A stretch of 64,000 bases of DNA, taken from contig NC_081415.1 of assembly GCF_030272615.1 (NCBI RefSeq), forward strand, positions 185,931,494 through 185,995,493, read 5' to 3'. This DNA comes from Cryptomeria japonica (taxonomy: Eukaryota > Streptophyta > Pinopsida > Cupressales > Cupressaceae). Numbering within the stretch: position 1 is the stretch's first letter; the number at the start of each line of letters is the position of its first letter. The position numbers and the translations under genes were made by a program. Shown here one piece after another: positions 1-11,051 of the stretch. A model generated the notes under the pieces. That model worked only from the letters and a program-made list of their open reading frames with translations. It did not search any database and had not been told where the DNA came from.

Positions 1-228
1 CTTTGAATAAAGAATTTATTCACTCAACCCAATCTTGACCTTAACCCCCAAGTTGACTCCCAAGTCATGTCAAGCATTTAATGCTTATGCCCTCTCCTCT
101 CAACCTATCTCATATTAACACTTGTCATCCTGGGATTGGATTGAAAGCCATCACATGGATTGAATATCATTCAATCTTGACCCTTGTTGAGATTATTCAA
201 TCTCAACCATCCATTGCTCCATTTTTCC

Positions 229-236
229 TATAAATA
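229..236 (+). promoter_or_regulatory. TATA box of the element A LTR
   Basis: TATAAATA is preserved in all three LTR copies of this family (229, 26998 and 63230), in the same context of CCATTTTTCC before it and GAGCCC after it. It is the likely core promoter for the genomic transcript, with transcription starting some tens of bases downstream. The start site itself is not visible. Confidence 0.7.
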
Positions 237-452
237 GAGCCCATTTCTTCATAATCCAGATCTTGAAAACTTGTATGCATTTAAGCTATAGTGAATTCTA
301 GAGAGCATTTAGCATAAATCACTCATATATTGTCATCTTGGACTAAAATAAATCTTAGTTCTTTTTCATAATATATTTTATTAGTTTGTTTCACACTTGC
401 ATAGCATAAGCTTGAGATCATTTACAATCTTGAATCTCCATAAGCATCCATA

Positions 453-641
453 GTGCAAAAAGCTGCTGAGAGCTACACTATTTTGGAACTTGGAGAGGAG
501 AGGAACAAAGGAGAAGGAGCTAAGAACATGTTAAGAGGCATTTGGAGATGCCTTCTTACATTTGTGTCATTTGTTAAAAATGTTAGCATGATCTTAGTAT
601 CTCTTTTGATATGCCTACCTAGGTTAATCTTTGGTTGAGTA
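453..641 (+). other. Conserved 61-codon open frame inside the family-A LTR
   Basis: The frame starts at GTG and reads 61 codons to TGA, with a charged N-terminal half (EERNKGEGAK) and a hydrophobic C-terminal half ending LLICLPRLIFG. The frame is also open at 63451-63639 despite many substitutions and no indels. The middle copy (27213 on) has GTA at the start position. No copy has an ATG here. It may be a peptide-coding leader, but a constrained transcript leader is equally likely. Confidence 0.3.
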
Positions 642-730
642 ACACTAACCTTAACACTTGTTTCTTGTTGTTTGTGTGTTATACCACCACAGGTTTTAAT
701 CTAACCTTGCCCTTTTTGCAATGCATCATT

Positions 731-750
731 TGGTGAACCCGACGTGAATC
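731..750 (+). promoter_or_regulatory. Primer-binding site complementary to tRNA-Trp
   Basis: TGGTGAACCCGACGTGAATC begins two bases after the LTR CA end. Its reverse complement agrees over 20 bases with the 3' end of plant cytosolic tRNA-Trp including CCA, as I recall that tRNA. The same 20 bases recur at 63730-63749. Minus-strand DNA synthesis would start here. Confidence 0.85.
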
Positions 751-2637
751 CAAACACCTAAAAAAACAAAAAAAATTGACAACTGACATGTTTGATTGTT
801 GAACTTGACACACAGGTTGTACTTTAGCGCTTTTAATCACGTTGTAGTGCTATTGCAACTTGTTATTCTAGCACTATTGTTCTTACAATAGTGCTATTGT
901 ACCAAGTTTGGTGCTATTGATCTTGTTTTAGCGCTTTTGAACTTGTTTTGGCGCTTTTGAGAATGTTTTAGCACTATTGATTTTGCTGTCAAAATTTTAG
1001 TTTTAGCGTTGTTGTGTCTATATTAGCGAGTTTGTGTTAAATAGCATTTCTATTTAAAAACAGAGTAGCACTATTGTAATAGAACATTGTAAAAAAGACC
1101 CTGTAACCGAAAAAGTGAAAATTTTTAGGCTTGTAGGAGCCCACCATAGGTTCGATTTTTACTAACTATTCATTTCTTGTGCAGGTCTAAAGCCAACTTA
1201 CTTAACAATCAAAAACTTGTTTTTGGTGTTTTAAAATTGAACAAAACAAAATTTACTTTCTTGCAAGCTTAGGATCAAATTTTTGTATTTGGTGCTCTAA
1301 AAATTGAACAAAACAAACTTTGTTTATTGCAAGTTTAGGCTTAATTTTCCATTTGGTGCTTAAAATCAACAAGACAAATTTATTTCTAGCATCAAACTTA
1401 AGCAAAAATTTACAATCCACACTTCAATTTTGGTGCAAATAAAATTCACAATTAACTTGTCTCAATTTTGCAAAAGCAATTTACTTCAAGCAAACGTGCT
1501 TTTTATTAAGTTGACCAGGATTTTCATTTTCCTAGTTTACTCAAACCTTTGCATTTGAAGTTAAAAAGAACACCATGAATGTTGGAGCAACATCTCCAAA
1601 TAGATAGAAAATCATTGCGATGACAAGTTAAAAAGAACAAGTGAATTTCGTGATTTGCACACTTGTGCAAAGAGTTGGTCAAGTGGTCCTACTTCTAACA
1701 CACACTATCCTCTCCTTTGGCTTTTGTGGTCCTAGGTGCAAGAGAAAAGTGTTAGTAACACTCAAATTTTATCTTTTTAAGAGAGGCCTGCCAAGGGATC
1801 GATACTCTTGGGAATGACCTTGCGTGGTAAATCCTTCGAGCTGCTATAGAAATCAGGTGAGAGAGAAAGCTGTAGCCTTGGGTATAGTTGTTCCTATAGT
1901 GTAACTTGCCAAAAGGACAAATAGGCCCCACCACGAGTTACAAGGCTCTTAAGTGAGTCATTGCAGAATGAACTTATATTCAAAGACATCGAACATGACT
2001 AAACACCTTTAAGTAGTAGCCCACCCATTCTATTGATTGAGGATATTTGTGATATAATTTAGTGCAAGAGCATAGATGGTTTTGCTCCCAAGATACTCAC
2101 CATACATATTTCCTTGAGTAGAAACATAGCTTTTTGAAAAGTCACTTGTGGCTTGATGAAAGTGGTGACTCCCCCATCATAGGGATCATCTATTTGTTAT
2201 GCTCGTGCAAGACTTAGTATATCACATCCTTACCTGCCACGGCGAGATTCATAAGGTATGTAGTACCAAAGTCAAAGAAATATCAAGATGTGGGCTAAAT
2301 TTATTGTAACTGGCCATTTGACCTTAGGGATAAAAAGTGTTTAAAGTGTTTTTGTTTAGTCAAGACCAAGTGCAAATTGAGCCGACTTCAGGCTTTGGAA
2401 ATACACCTTAAAATACATTTAAAGGAAAGGGTCATAAAAAGTCCAAGGATTGGGTTGATCTAGACCCATACTTATTTGTGCCTTTTGAGGCAACATTCTT
2501 GTGTTTGTGTGCTTGCTTTGTTTTCTTGTCAAAGAAAAATAAAAAATTAGTTCCAAAAACAAAGTGATTCATCCAACATAACACTTTTTCAAAATACCAA
2601 CAAAGATCAAAAACAAAGAGCAAGAGTATCAAATTTT
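751..2637 (+). other. Element A leader (untranslated region between primer site and first ORF)
   Basis: About 1.9 kb with no convincing coding sequence. The first third holds the AGCGCTTTTG-type repeats, followed by poorly structured AT-rich sequence containing repeated phrases such as TTTGGTGCT and AAACAAA (about 1220-1420). Long leaders before gag are normal in Ogre-like elements. Packaging or splicing signals may lie here but none can be recognised with confidence. Confidence 0.6.
820..1085 (+). repeat. Dispersed decamer repeat AGCGCTTTTG / AGYRCTATTG in the leader
   Basis: About a dozen variants of a ten-base word (AGCGCTTTTG, AGCACTATTG, GTGCTATTG) occur at spacings of roughly 15-30 bases. 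The same words appear in the leader of the second family-A copy (63800-63960). The reverse complement words (CAAAAGCGCT, CAATAGCGCT) fill 25180-25500 near the 3' end of this element. Confidence 0.8.
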
Positions 2638-3021
2638 ATGACCATTCTTCATATCTTGAGAAAGAAGAATCTTCATCAACATGTCAACTTGAAAAGAAGA
2701 CCATTAAGCTCAAAGGATTTAATCAAAAGGAGGAAATTCTTCTATCTTAATAGACAAATCTTTGTCTCCAATAGAACCTTCTTATGCCACATGTGTATTT
2801 ACCTTCAAGGAAAATCAAATGAATTTGATCAAGAGTCATTAAACCGTAGAGCTTTTATGCAATATAGAGCTTTGAGTTATCACAAAAATAAAGGAGGCAA
2901 GATCAACCCCGACTTCTTTCTAGAAATTTGTATCACATACAACGTAGCTAGGGAAGAACCCCCAACCCCTGAACAAGAAGAGGAAGAGTTTGTTCCTTTT
3001 GTGACACAAAGCTTTTATTGA
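2638..3021 (+). CDS. Small ORF upstream of gag in element A (unknown function)
   Basis: An uninterrupted 127-codon ORF starting at ATG and ending at TGA. The N-terminal 50 residues are rich in Lys and Arg; a central segment has Cys and aromatic residues (CHMCIYLQGKSNEFDQ); the C-terminus has an acidic run (EQEEEEF). It lies between the primer site and gag, the position at which Ogre elements carry an extra ORF1 of unknown role. It is intact although the downstream gag-pol is full of stops, which may be chance for so short a frame. No family was recognised. Confidence 0.5.
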   Translation: MTILHILRKKNLHQHVNLKRRPLSSKDLIKRRKFFYLNRQIFVSNRTFLCHMCIYLQGKSNEFDQESLNRRAFMQYRALSYHKNKGGKINPDFFLEICITYNVAREEPPTPEQEEEEFVPFVTQSFY

Positions 3022-3407
3022 AGTTAAACATTTCATCCATTTCTCACCTTCACATCATCTCATTCATTTCAACTCTCAAAACATTAAGAGGTTCTTGTCC
3101 TAAGTTCTCTTTAGATATTGCTTGAATCAAACACAATACATCACTTTTCAGAGTGTCTCTACATCTAGGATAAGCTCATCCTAAGAGACATATCTACGCA
3201 GGTTAAAACTAGTCTATGAGTGAATCCTCTCATTACTAGGTAGTGAAGTCTGTAACACATCTCAGATTTCTCTAAACCTTATCACATCACACTTTGTCAA
3301 AAGCAACAAGCAATTCAAGAAAGAACTTTGGTAACATCTACCTTTAAAGTGCTAGAGATCCATATGAAAAACACCACACCCAACTTCAACAAAAACTTGT
3401 AAACAAG
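3022..3407 (+). other. Spacer between the small ORF and gag of element A
   Basis: Noncoding and pyrimidine-rich in parts. No repeat or regulatory motif could be supported. Confidence 0.5.
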
Positions 3408-4670
3408 ATGGCTCATACCCAAACACAGTCAAGACAATGAGAAATGGAAATTGAGGAAGAAGAAGAGGAAAACATCAATGAATTCCAAGAAGCTCTTGGA
3501 GGAAACATGAATGAAGAAATCCAAGTACTCCTACTCCTGCGGCAATAGAAAGGGCACAACACAACCCTCTCTTTAATAGACTTTTTGATGAAATACTCAA
3601 AAGCAATGTTGATGCTCATTTCTTGAGACTTTTTCAAGAGGGAGCCAAACTACCCTCAGACTTTGATATTGAACAACTATGACAAGTATCAGAACGTCAA
3701 AGTTGTAATGAGGATAAAAGAAGATGAGATCTCATCAGATATAACCTTCATCAAGGTAATTCACCATCTCCCCCTCCTCCGATTGACATAGAGATATTAA
3801 GGCGACAAGTTGAAAATCTCGCCCAACAACTTCATAGTGGTGTGAAAACAAATCAGTTTTCACTTAATGACATTTGTCCCTATCCCTTTGATAGGAATCT
3901 TTATATGCCACCTTTTCCATGAGGGTTTGAAACACCCAAGTTCGAAAAGTATAGAGGAAAAGGTGATCCTTGTGATCACGTTAGAGAGTTCCATTCAGCA
4001 TGCCTACAAGTGGCATACGAGGATACATACCTAATGCGACTTTTTCCCCAGAGTTTGGGCGGAACAACCACATCATGGTTTTCCCAATTACCAAGTGGCA
4101 TTAGGACCTTTGAAGAACTAATCCAGAAGTTTCTATCACATTACTCACACAACATTGAACGAGATATCACAATGGTTGATCTATGTAACACTAAACAAAA
4201 ACCTGGTGAGCTATTCTCAGTCTTTTTGCAATGATGGCATCAAATGTCTAGCAGACATTCACTTCAATTACAAGAACGAGAATTAGTGGAAATTTTTATT
4301 TCCAACTTAAACAAGGAAATGGAATTTGACTTGGATCTCAAAGACACAGATTCCTTCAATAACATGATCATAAAAGGTTTAAAGTGTGAATGGGTTCTCA
4401 TCAAGAAAGGGCTGATCAAAATCTATAATGAGCCAAAGGATGCCCCTCATCCTCGCTTCAATAGTGACAAACCAAACTTTTGGAACAAAAATAAAAATGT
4501 CGTCAACGATGGGGTTGTGGATGCAAGAACTATCAAAAGTGCCCAACCTGTGGTTAGATTTGCAAGGTAGAATCCTCCACCCAAGACTAACATAGTTGCT
4601 CCTCAAAATCAAGGATGCATCACATCTCAAGATGAACCCAGACCGTGTCAACAAAAACAAAAATGAACAT
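3408..4670 (+). pseudogene. gag of element A (decayed)
   Basis: Reading begins at the ATG at 3408 (MAHTQTQSRQ, then an early stop) and continues with at least one frameshift near 3530. The capsid-like region (about 3960-4400) has the usual plant Ty3/gypsy signature: FHSACLQV, a Trp-containing stretch TSWFSQLPSGIRTFEELIQK, and the helix ELVEIFISNLNKEMEFDL. In-frame stops occur at 4232 (TGA) and 4568 (TAG). Gag would form the particle shell. A downstream segment around 4790-4880 (HYDFHQGKGHKTSNYHRLKD) looks like the zinc-finger-like motif of Tat gag proteins with its cysteines changed to tyrosine. Confidence 0.8.
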
Positions 4671-6037
4671 ACACTCCCTTAGGGGAACCCATCGAAACTG
4701 TGTTATGCCAGTTGATTTCTTAGAACCTGGTCACTCTACCAAAAACATCAAATTATGAACCTCAAGTCAAACCTGCATGGTGGAGAGATACGGAACACTA
4801 TGATTTCCATCAAGGAAAAGGACATAAGACAAGTAATTATCATAGATTGAAAGATCTTATTCAGGATCTTATTGATCGAGGTGACATCGATATCAAAGGA
4901 CATGACCCAAAGACAACAAACAATGATCATCTGATGTTCAAAAATCCACTTCCATCACAAGATCAAAGAGGTCCTTCCACTTTAGGGAGAAACACAGACA
5001 CCACTGATTATACGCAAGTAGCGTATAATTACACTGTGAACCACTTGTATGATGCCAGTGAACAAGTCACCATCATTACCATCAAGAATCCATCCAGTTC
5101 TGATTGTAATATTGTTACCCGTCATGGCAAAGTTACCATAAAAGTAGCTCCACAGGGCACCACATCTATCCCAAAGCAGTATAACCTTGTGGATCAATTA
5201 GATAAAATGCCCGCACTGATATCTATCTTAGAGCTATTGCGTTTATCTCCATCTCATAAAACAATCTTGGACCAAGCTCTCCAAGAGGCGTCAATTCCTG
5301 CTAACTTGAATACAGATCTGTTCCAAGCCATGGTTGGAAGTCTAAAAGCATCCCCTTGTCTCACTTTTTCCGAAAGTGACAATCCATCTTTCAAGCAACC
5401 CCATAATGCCTCACTACACATTGAAGGATTTATCAATCAACATAGGATCAAGCGAGTCTTGATTGATAATGGAGCACACCTGAATATTTGTACACTCCAA
5501 TTAGTCATAGCTTTGGGATATGGAATTGAATTAGTGGATCCCTACAAGAAGATCACAATCAAAGCTTATGATGATGCAGAGTGTTCATCCAAAGGAACTG
5601 TTGTATTACCAATCCGAGTAGGCCCAATGGTGAAACACATCATATGTCAGGTTTTGGACCTTCCTCTACCATACAATTTGTTGTTGGGAAGACTTTGGAT
5701 ACACGACATGCAAGCTGTTCCATTCACTTACCATCAATGTATCAAGTTCCCACATAATGGTGCAGAAATCATGATCCTAGGTGATGCAAACCCCTTTGCA
5801 TATTGCCATAACATCAATCATCAGCCAGAGATTATTGCTCCCAACAACAAAGAAGCCATCTCTTCCACATCATACATAAGTCTAGCCTCTCTTTCCAGTT
5901 CAAGCAATGTTATACCCAAGCAAGAGAAGCTCAAAATGAAAATTGCAGAGGAAGGTCCTAGAGAATACAATCTAAGCCAACTCTTTTGTGTTGGACAAAT
6001 GCCCACTTCTCCTAAAACACATGGCAAACCTCAATAG
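4671..6037 (+). pseudogene. Protease region of element A
   Basis: The longest open stretch of the element (396 codons from 4847). A retropepsin-like aspartic protease is indicated by VLIDNGAHLNIC with the catalytic D-N-G at 5465-5473, and by the later GRLWIHDMQAVPFTYHQC block (about 5683-5740), which is characteristic of plant Tat elements. The protease would process the Gag-Pol polyprotein in the particle. The reading frame is the same as that of gag above and of the following segment, and is closed only by a TAG at 6035. The segment before the protease is of unknown function. Confidence 0.8.
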
Positions 6038-6355
6038 GTGCTTCAAACATCATTGGTCACAACAACTTGTACATTGACACCTTTCATCCTTGGAAAGAGT
6101 CAAGAAGAGGAAACCAATGATGAAGACATAGCAGAATGGATCTATAAGGATCCTATCACCACCGACATTCCACGAGTTAAGCTTCCCACAGATCAATATG
6201 GCAAAGGTCTTCTCATTATGAAAAGAATGGGATATGATGGTCAAAGTGATTTGGGGTATTGTAAGCAAGGGCGACATGATCCACTGCAAACAAAAATGAA
6301 ACCTAAAGATAACACAGGCTTAGGCTTTCAAAAGGAGATCTTGCCTAAACTTTGA
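6038..6355 (+). pseudogene. G-patch-like segment of element A pol
   Basis: Continues the protease frame after one stop. Residues around 6205-6340 read GLLIMKRMGYDGQSDLGYCK followed by a second Gly-rich stretch, NTGLGFQ. This resembles the G-patch (RNA-binding, helicase-activating) found in pol of several plant Ty3/gypsy lineages. It ends with TGA at 6353. Frame continuity with the protease suggests it was part of the same polyprotein. Confidence 0.65.
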
Positions 6356-7559
6356 TTCAAAGGAAAACCCAGCAAACCACTATATCAACCCACTACAAAG
6401 AAGCCACCTTTCATTATAAGAGCAGCATCCCAAAGCATAGCAACTATCCCATTGAAACCATCTGCAATGTCAGTCATCCCAGCAATTGACCCAACAACAC
6501 CATGAGTAGCAGTGATAACATCAAAAGTCCCCCTAGCAGTAGCAACTCTATCCGAATTCCCAGTAGTATCTACAACACCAATAGTTCTAGCAGAAGTAGC
6601 AGATTTAACACTACCAACACTCCCTGTACTAGATTCATTGATCCCCATCAATCTTCCTGTAGCATCGATCATTTCATCCACCAAGGTACATCAACCGATC
6701 ATGCCTGCAGTATTTAACTCAAAGGATATCCCAGTATGGTACAGTAATTGGCTACTCGAAGTATCTCAGAAACTACAGTAATCGGCTACTCTAAGTGACT
6801 CACATGAGTGGGAATTTGATTCCGTACAGCTTAACACTTCAGATGAGGAAGACACATCACTACCCCCACCCCGCAAAGACATCCCTATTTATGGAGAAGC
6901 ACATATAAAGACCACTTGGGTTCCTGAACTGGAAACATCTTCCATAGACCCTATGTCACATCCTGTGCCTGATTCTGAAAGGGAGAGTACCATCAATGAC
7001 CTTGCCCATAATGTCTTAACCCTCACTAAAACATCTCATGAACCTAACCTAATTGATGAGGTAATGCCAATTATCCATCCTGAACTCATTGAATGGAACA
7101 AACCTAATCCCCCATGTCTTGACCATTTCCAAAATGATGAGGCGATCATCGACTTCTTGGAATTATGGGATAACATACCGAGCGAGGATCACAAAGTTGG
7201 ATTTGCCATAGAACTTAATAGTGTAGCATACTTTGGGGCAGATGCCAAAATTTCAGCTGCAAAAATATAACAATAAAGCATGGATCTTCTAGTGAAAACC
7301 ACACTGTGGCACTATTTGATCCCATAAAAGTAAAAAGAAAGAGCATATCCAATGGCAAAAACCTCTCTGAGGCGCCCGAGGATGAAAGGTTTGACATCCT
7401 TCCTTCTAGTACACAGCAGGAAAGATCAACGACTCTGATCAAGGAAACAAAAGAATACAACGTGGGGACTCCTAAAACTCCTCACCACATACATTTGGCA
7501 TCTCTTTTGACTCTAGAGGAACAGCCCAAGTTTGTCGAATTCTTCCAAAAATGCTAGAT
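6356..7559 (+). pseudogene. Linker between G-patch and RT in element A
   Basis: The first part (6380-6720) is low-complexity Ser/Thr/Pro/Ile-rich coding. After about 6950 the frame reads acidic, poorly conserved sequence. The reading frame shifts at about 7270 and back near 7700. The segment from 7306 ends in HIHLASLLTLEEQPKFVEFF, which leads into the RT. An intron lies between protease and RT in Ogre elements; none was proven here. Confidence 0.5.
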
Positions 7560-8400
7560 CAACTTCGCATGGTCATGTGCAGACATGCCTAGTCTTGATC
7601 CTGACTTAGTCATGCATCACCTCACAGTAGCAGAAGGAGCTAAACCTATCAAGAAGAAGCTTCGAAAGATGCATCCCCAAATTGCAGTCCAAGTTAAAGC
7701 AGAGCTTTAAAAAACTCCTGGATGTTGGCTTCATTAGACCCATTGATTATGCAGATTGGATTTCCAATATTGTGCCTATCGGTAAACCAAATGGGGGCAT
7801 CCGTATATGCACTGACTTCAGAGATCTGAACAAAGCATTTCCTAAGGATGACTTCCCCCTACCCAACATCGACATCATAGTGGACCTAACAACAAGACAT
7901 GCCATGCTTTCACTCATGGATGGTTTTTCCAGATACAATCAAATAAAAATAGCACCAAAAGATTAGCATAAGATAGCTTTTACATGTCCATGGGGAACAT
8001 ACTACTGGAATGTAATGCCTTTTGGTCTCAAGAATGCGGGAGCAACCTATTAAAGGGCAATGACCAGAATCTTCCATGACATGATGCATACTATAATGGA
8101 AGGTTATGTGGATGACTTACTAGCAAAATCACTCACAAGAGAAGGTCATCTGGACATATTAGAGAAAATCTTTGATCGACTAGAACAATATTATGTTTGA
8201 CTCAATTCAAAGAAATGTGTCTTTGGAGTAACCTCAGGGAAACTTCTCAGATACATTGTCTCAAGCAAAGGTATTGAGGTTGACCTAGCAAAGGTCAAAG
8301 CAATCATGGACATGCCACCACCAAAGAACATTAGTTAGCTAAGGACACTACAAGGACAGCTATAGTCCATCCAAAGATTCATTGCACAACTGGCAGATAA
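7560..8400 (+). pseudogene. Reverse transcriptase of element A
   Basis: Conserved blocks are seen in order: KLLDVGFIRPIDYADWISNI, GGIRICTDFRDLNKAFPKDD, FPLPNIDIIVDL, a Trp/Phe-rich block with MPFGLKNAGATY near 8010-8050, and the catalytic YVDD at 8105-8116. Stops are present at 7964 (TAG), 8050 (TAA), 8198 (TGA), 8336 and 8362. The enzyme would copy the element RNA from the tRNA-Trp primer. The catalytic aspartates are still encoded, but the protein cannot be made from this copy. Confidence 0.92.
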
Positions 8401-8439
8401 GTGTCACCAATTTACACACCTACTACATAAGAACATCCA

Positions 8440-8790
8440 CTTTCAGTGGGATGCCAAATGCCAGTAAGCATTCCAAATGCTTAAAGATTATCTCATGAAT
8501 ACAACATTGCTGATCCCACTAGATCCAAGTGGGCCTCTATTACTCTATATATCGGCAACTAATACAGCTTTGGGAGTACTATTGGCACAACACAATGCAG
8601 AAGGGAAAGGGTGTGCTATTTACTACATTTCTCGCACACTGGTTGGCTATGAACTCAATTACACCTCTATTGAGCGATCTTGCCTAGTAGTCATCTTGGC
8701 AGCTACTAAACTAAGACACTGTCTATTAACACACAAGGTGTAGCTCATTGCAAAGATCGATCCACTCAAGTACTTACTCAACAAAGAAGG
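8440..8790 (+). pseudogene. RNase H (first copy) of element A
   Basis: LLLYISATNTALGVLLAQHN, then AIYYISRTL and LVVILAATKLRHCLLTHKV, form the RNase H domain normally joined to Ty3/gypsy RT. A TAA at about 8465 and a TAG at 8741 break it. In the Tat lineage this copy is often decayed and its role is taken over by the second RNase H further downstream. Confidence 0.85.
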
Positions 8791-9322
8791 ATTGACTGGC
8801 CGCTTGGCCAAATGGGTAATGATTCTCAATGATTTTGACATCGAGTATGTGGACCGTAAGGCTATTAAAGGGCAAGTTATTGCAGATCAGCTGGCCGATG
8901 CACCCCTCATAGGCAATCATCCCCTCATTTCCAATTTTCCAGATGAAGAGATATTCATGATCATAGAGGTACCACCATGGAAGCTATACTTTGATGGTTC
9001 ATACACTAGGCATGGCTCGAGGGCAGGCATTCTCTTTATCACACCTCAAGGTGACAGCATCTTGAAGTCGTACAGGCTTACATTTCCATGCACAAACAAC
9101 ATAGCTGAATATGAGGCTTTGATTACAGGACTCCGGCTAGCCATACAATGGAAGCTACAAGAACTGCAAGTCTATGGCGACTCCCAACTAGTCATTCGAC
9201 AAGCAACAGATGAATATCAGACCAAGGATGATAAACTCATGCCATACAAGCAAATGGTGGACTGTCTAAAGGCTTCATTTACTACTATCACTTTTGAGCA
9301 GATACCCAGAGATCAGAATTGA
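8791..9322 (+). pseudogene. Second, archaeal-like RNase H of element A
   Basis: Starts with the connecting stretch GRLAKWVMILNDFDIEY and then gives a complete RNase H: first Asp in LYFDGSYTRHGSRAG, Glu in NIAEYEALITGLRLA, second Asp in VYGDSQLVI, with a C-terminal IPRDQN. This duplicate RNase H between RT-RNase H and integrase is a diagnostic feature of Tat elements. All three catalytic acidic residues seen here are intact and the frame is open for 176 codons, ending at TGA 9320. Confidence 0.9.
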
Positions 9323-10647
9323 GCCGCTGTTGCTATGGCTACCATCGCATCTCTATTAGATCTTCCAAAGAATTCAACACGCTACGAGTTCTTGGTGGAA
9401 CAACTTTGGATTCCCGCTTATGATATCCCCAAATCCAAGATGATATGTCACCTTGTTGGTTCCAAATCCCCATGGTACGGTGAATTCTACACCTATCTCC
9501 ACGATCACACACTTCCTCCTAACCAATCGAATAACCAACATAAAACCTTCATTCACCAAACTGCTTGATATACCATTATTGCTAAAACCCTATACCGACA
9601 TAGTCTTGATGGTACTCTCCTTCGATGTTTGGAACAAGATGAGATAACAAAGGCCTTGGAAGAGGTACATGAAGGAATTTGTGGGACTCACTCAAGTGGC
9701 CTGTCACTAGCCAAGAAGATCATACAAGTTGGATACTATTGGCCATCCATGGAAAAAGACTCCTATTACTTTGTCAGAAAATGCAAGAAATGCCAAGTTC
9801 ATGGAGACTTAATACATGCACTAGCACAGAAATTGCAACCAATCACAATACCATGGCCTTTTTGTCAATGGGGACTTGACCTTGTGGGTAAAATCCATCC
9901 ATCTTCATCCAACGGCCACAAATTCATTATTACCACCACCAAATACTTCACAAAGTGGATCGAAGTTGTTTCACTTACCCAAGTCACCGACAAGAAGATC
10001 GCCTCATTCATCCTTAATTACATCATCTACCAGTATGGTGTACCCATGTCCATCATCACAGATAACGATCTTTCATTCAAGAATCAAGATGTCTATGAAC
10101 TCTGTGAGAAATTTCACATTCAACACCGCTTTTCCACCTCTATTACCCACAAGGCAATGGTCAGGCTGAAGCATCAAACAAGAACATATTGAGAATCCTT
10201 AAGAAGACAGTCAATGATGTTGGTCGTGATTGGCATGTTCAACTGAATCCAGCACTATGGGCATATTGAACTAGTATTCGAACCACTACAGGTGCAACTC
10301 CTTACTCACTAGTCTATAGTGTGGAAGCTATCTTACCTATTGAGGTTGAGATACCATCTCTACAGGTTTCCTTGCATAATCTGATAGATGATGAAGCATA
10401 CAGAGTATCACGTCTTTAGGACTTAGAGCTACTTGATGAAAAATGACAAGCTGCATACAATCACCTCAAAGCTTACCAGCAGCACATGAGCAGAAGTTAC
10501 AATCACCGAGTTAGACCTCATACATTTGAGGTAGGTGATCTTGTTCTCTAAGAGAATCCTCATAACCAACCCAATCAAGAACATCAAGGAAAGTTCAAAT
10601 CAAATTGGCTGGGTACATATGTTATCATTGCAGTGTTTGGGTCCGAG
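9323..10647 (+). pseudogene. Integrase of element A (5' part, split by element B)
   Basis: The zinc-finger domain lies at about 9665-9800 (HEGICGTHSSGLSLAKKIIQ, GYYWPS, then CKKCQ). The catalytic core has Asp in WGLDLVGK and the second Asp in SIITDND. The third acidic residue lies just after a one-base frameshift at about 10140, so it reads in another frame. The frame then runs through the C-terminal domain until 10647, where the GCATA target and element B begin. The remainder continues at 17409. Confidence 0.88.
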
Positions 10648-10652
10648 GCATA
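10648..10652. repeat. Target site duplication GCATA, left of element B
   Basis: GCATA here and again at 17409-17413, immediately outside the TG and CA ends of the 922-bp LTRs. Confidence 0.95.
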
Positions 10653-10717
10653 TGTTGGCATATGGACACTCCAATGAGACATTGTGTGTGATTGAAGGTT
10701 TTGTCATTGATGGCAAC

Positions 10718-10870
10718 CTTGTAATCCTATGGCACCGACAAAGCATTACTCAAGCAACCTTTCAATCCTATGGCACTCGCAAAGCATTACTCAGGCAACC
10801 TTGCAATCCTATCGCACCGGCAAAGCATTACTTAGGCAACCTTGCAATCCTATGACACCGGCAAGACATT
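10718..10870 (+). repeat. 41-bp tandem repeat in the element B LTR
   Basis: About 3.5 units of a 41-bp sequence containing CAACCTTGCAATCCTATGGC and ACCGGCAAAGCATTACTCAG. The 3' LTR has the same array at about 16552-16695. CCGG and GGCACCGGC words recur through this LTR. Confidence 0.85.
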
Positions 10871-11041
10871 ATACCGGCAAAGCATTATCAACAAAATCAA
10901 TCTACACCGGCACTGGCACAGAAGATGTACACTAGCATAGAAGGAAATTTGTATACCGGCATAGAGGCCGACAGGATTTTTGATACATAATATTTTGTTT
11001 GTCATTGTAAGCCGACTTGGCAAATTGTAAAATGACTCTTG

Positions 11042-11051
11042 TATATAAAAG
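11042..11051 (+). promoter_or_regulatory. TATA box of the element B LTR
   Basis: TATATAAAAG in a local GC-poor context; conserved at 16876 in the 3' LTR. Confidence 0.65.

Larger units (their letters stand above)
1..728 (+). repeat. 5' LTR of element A (3' half only)
   Basis: Matches 26770-27496 and 63000-63727 nearly throughout. It ends in CA at 728, two bases before the primer-binding site. The LTR start, U3, is outside the window. Confidence 0.92.
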
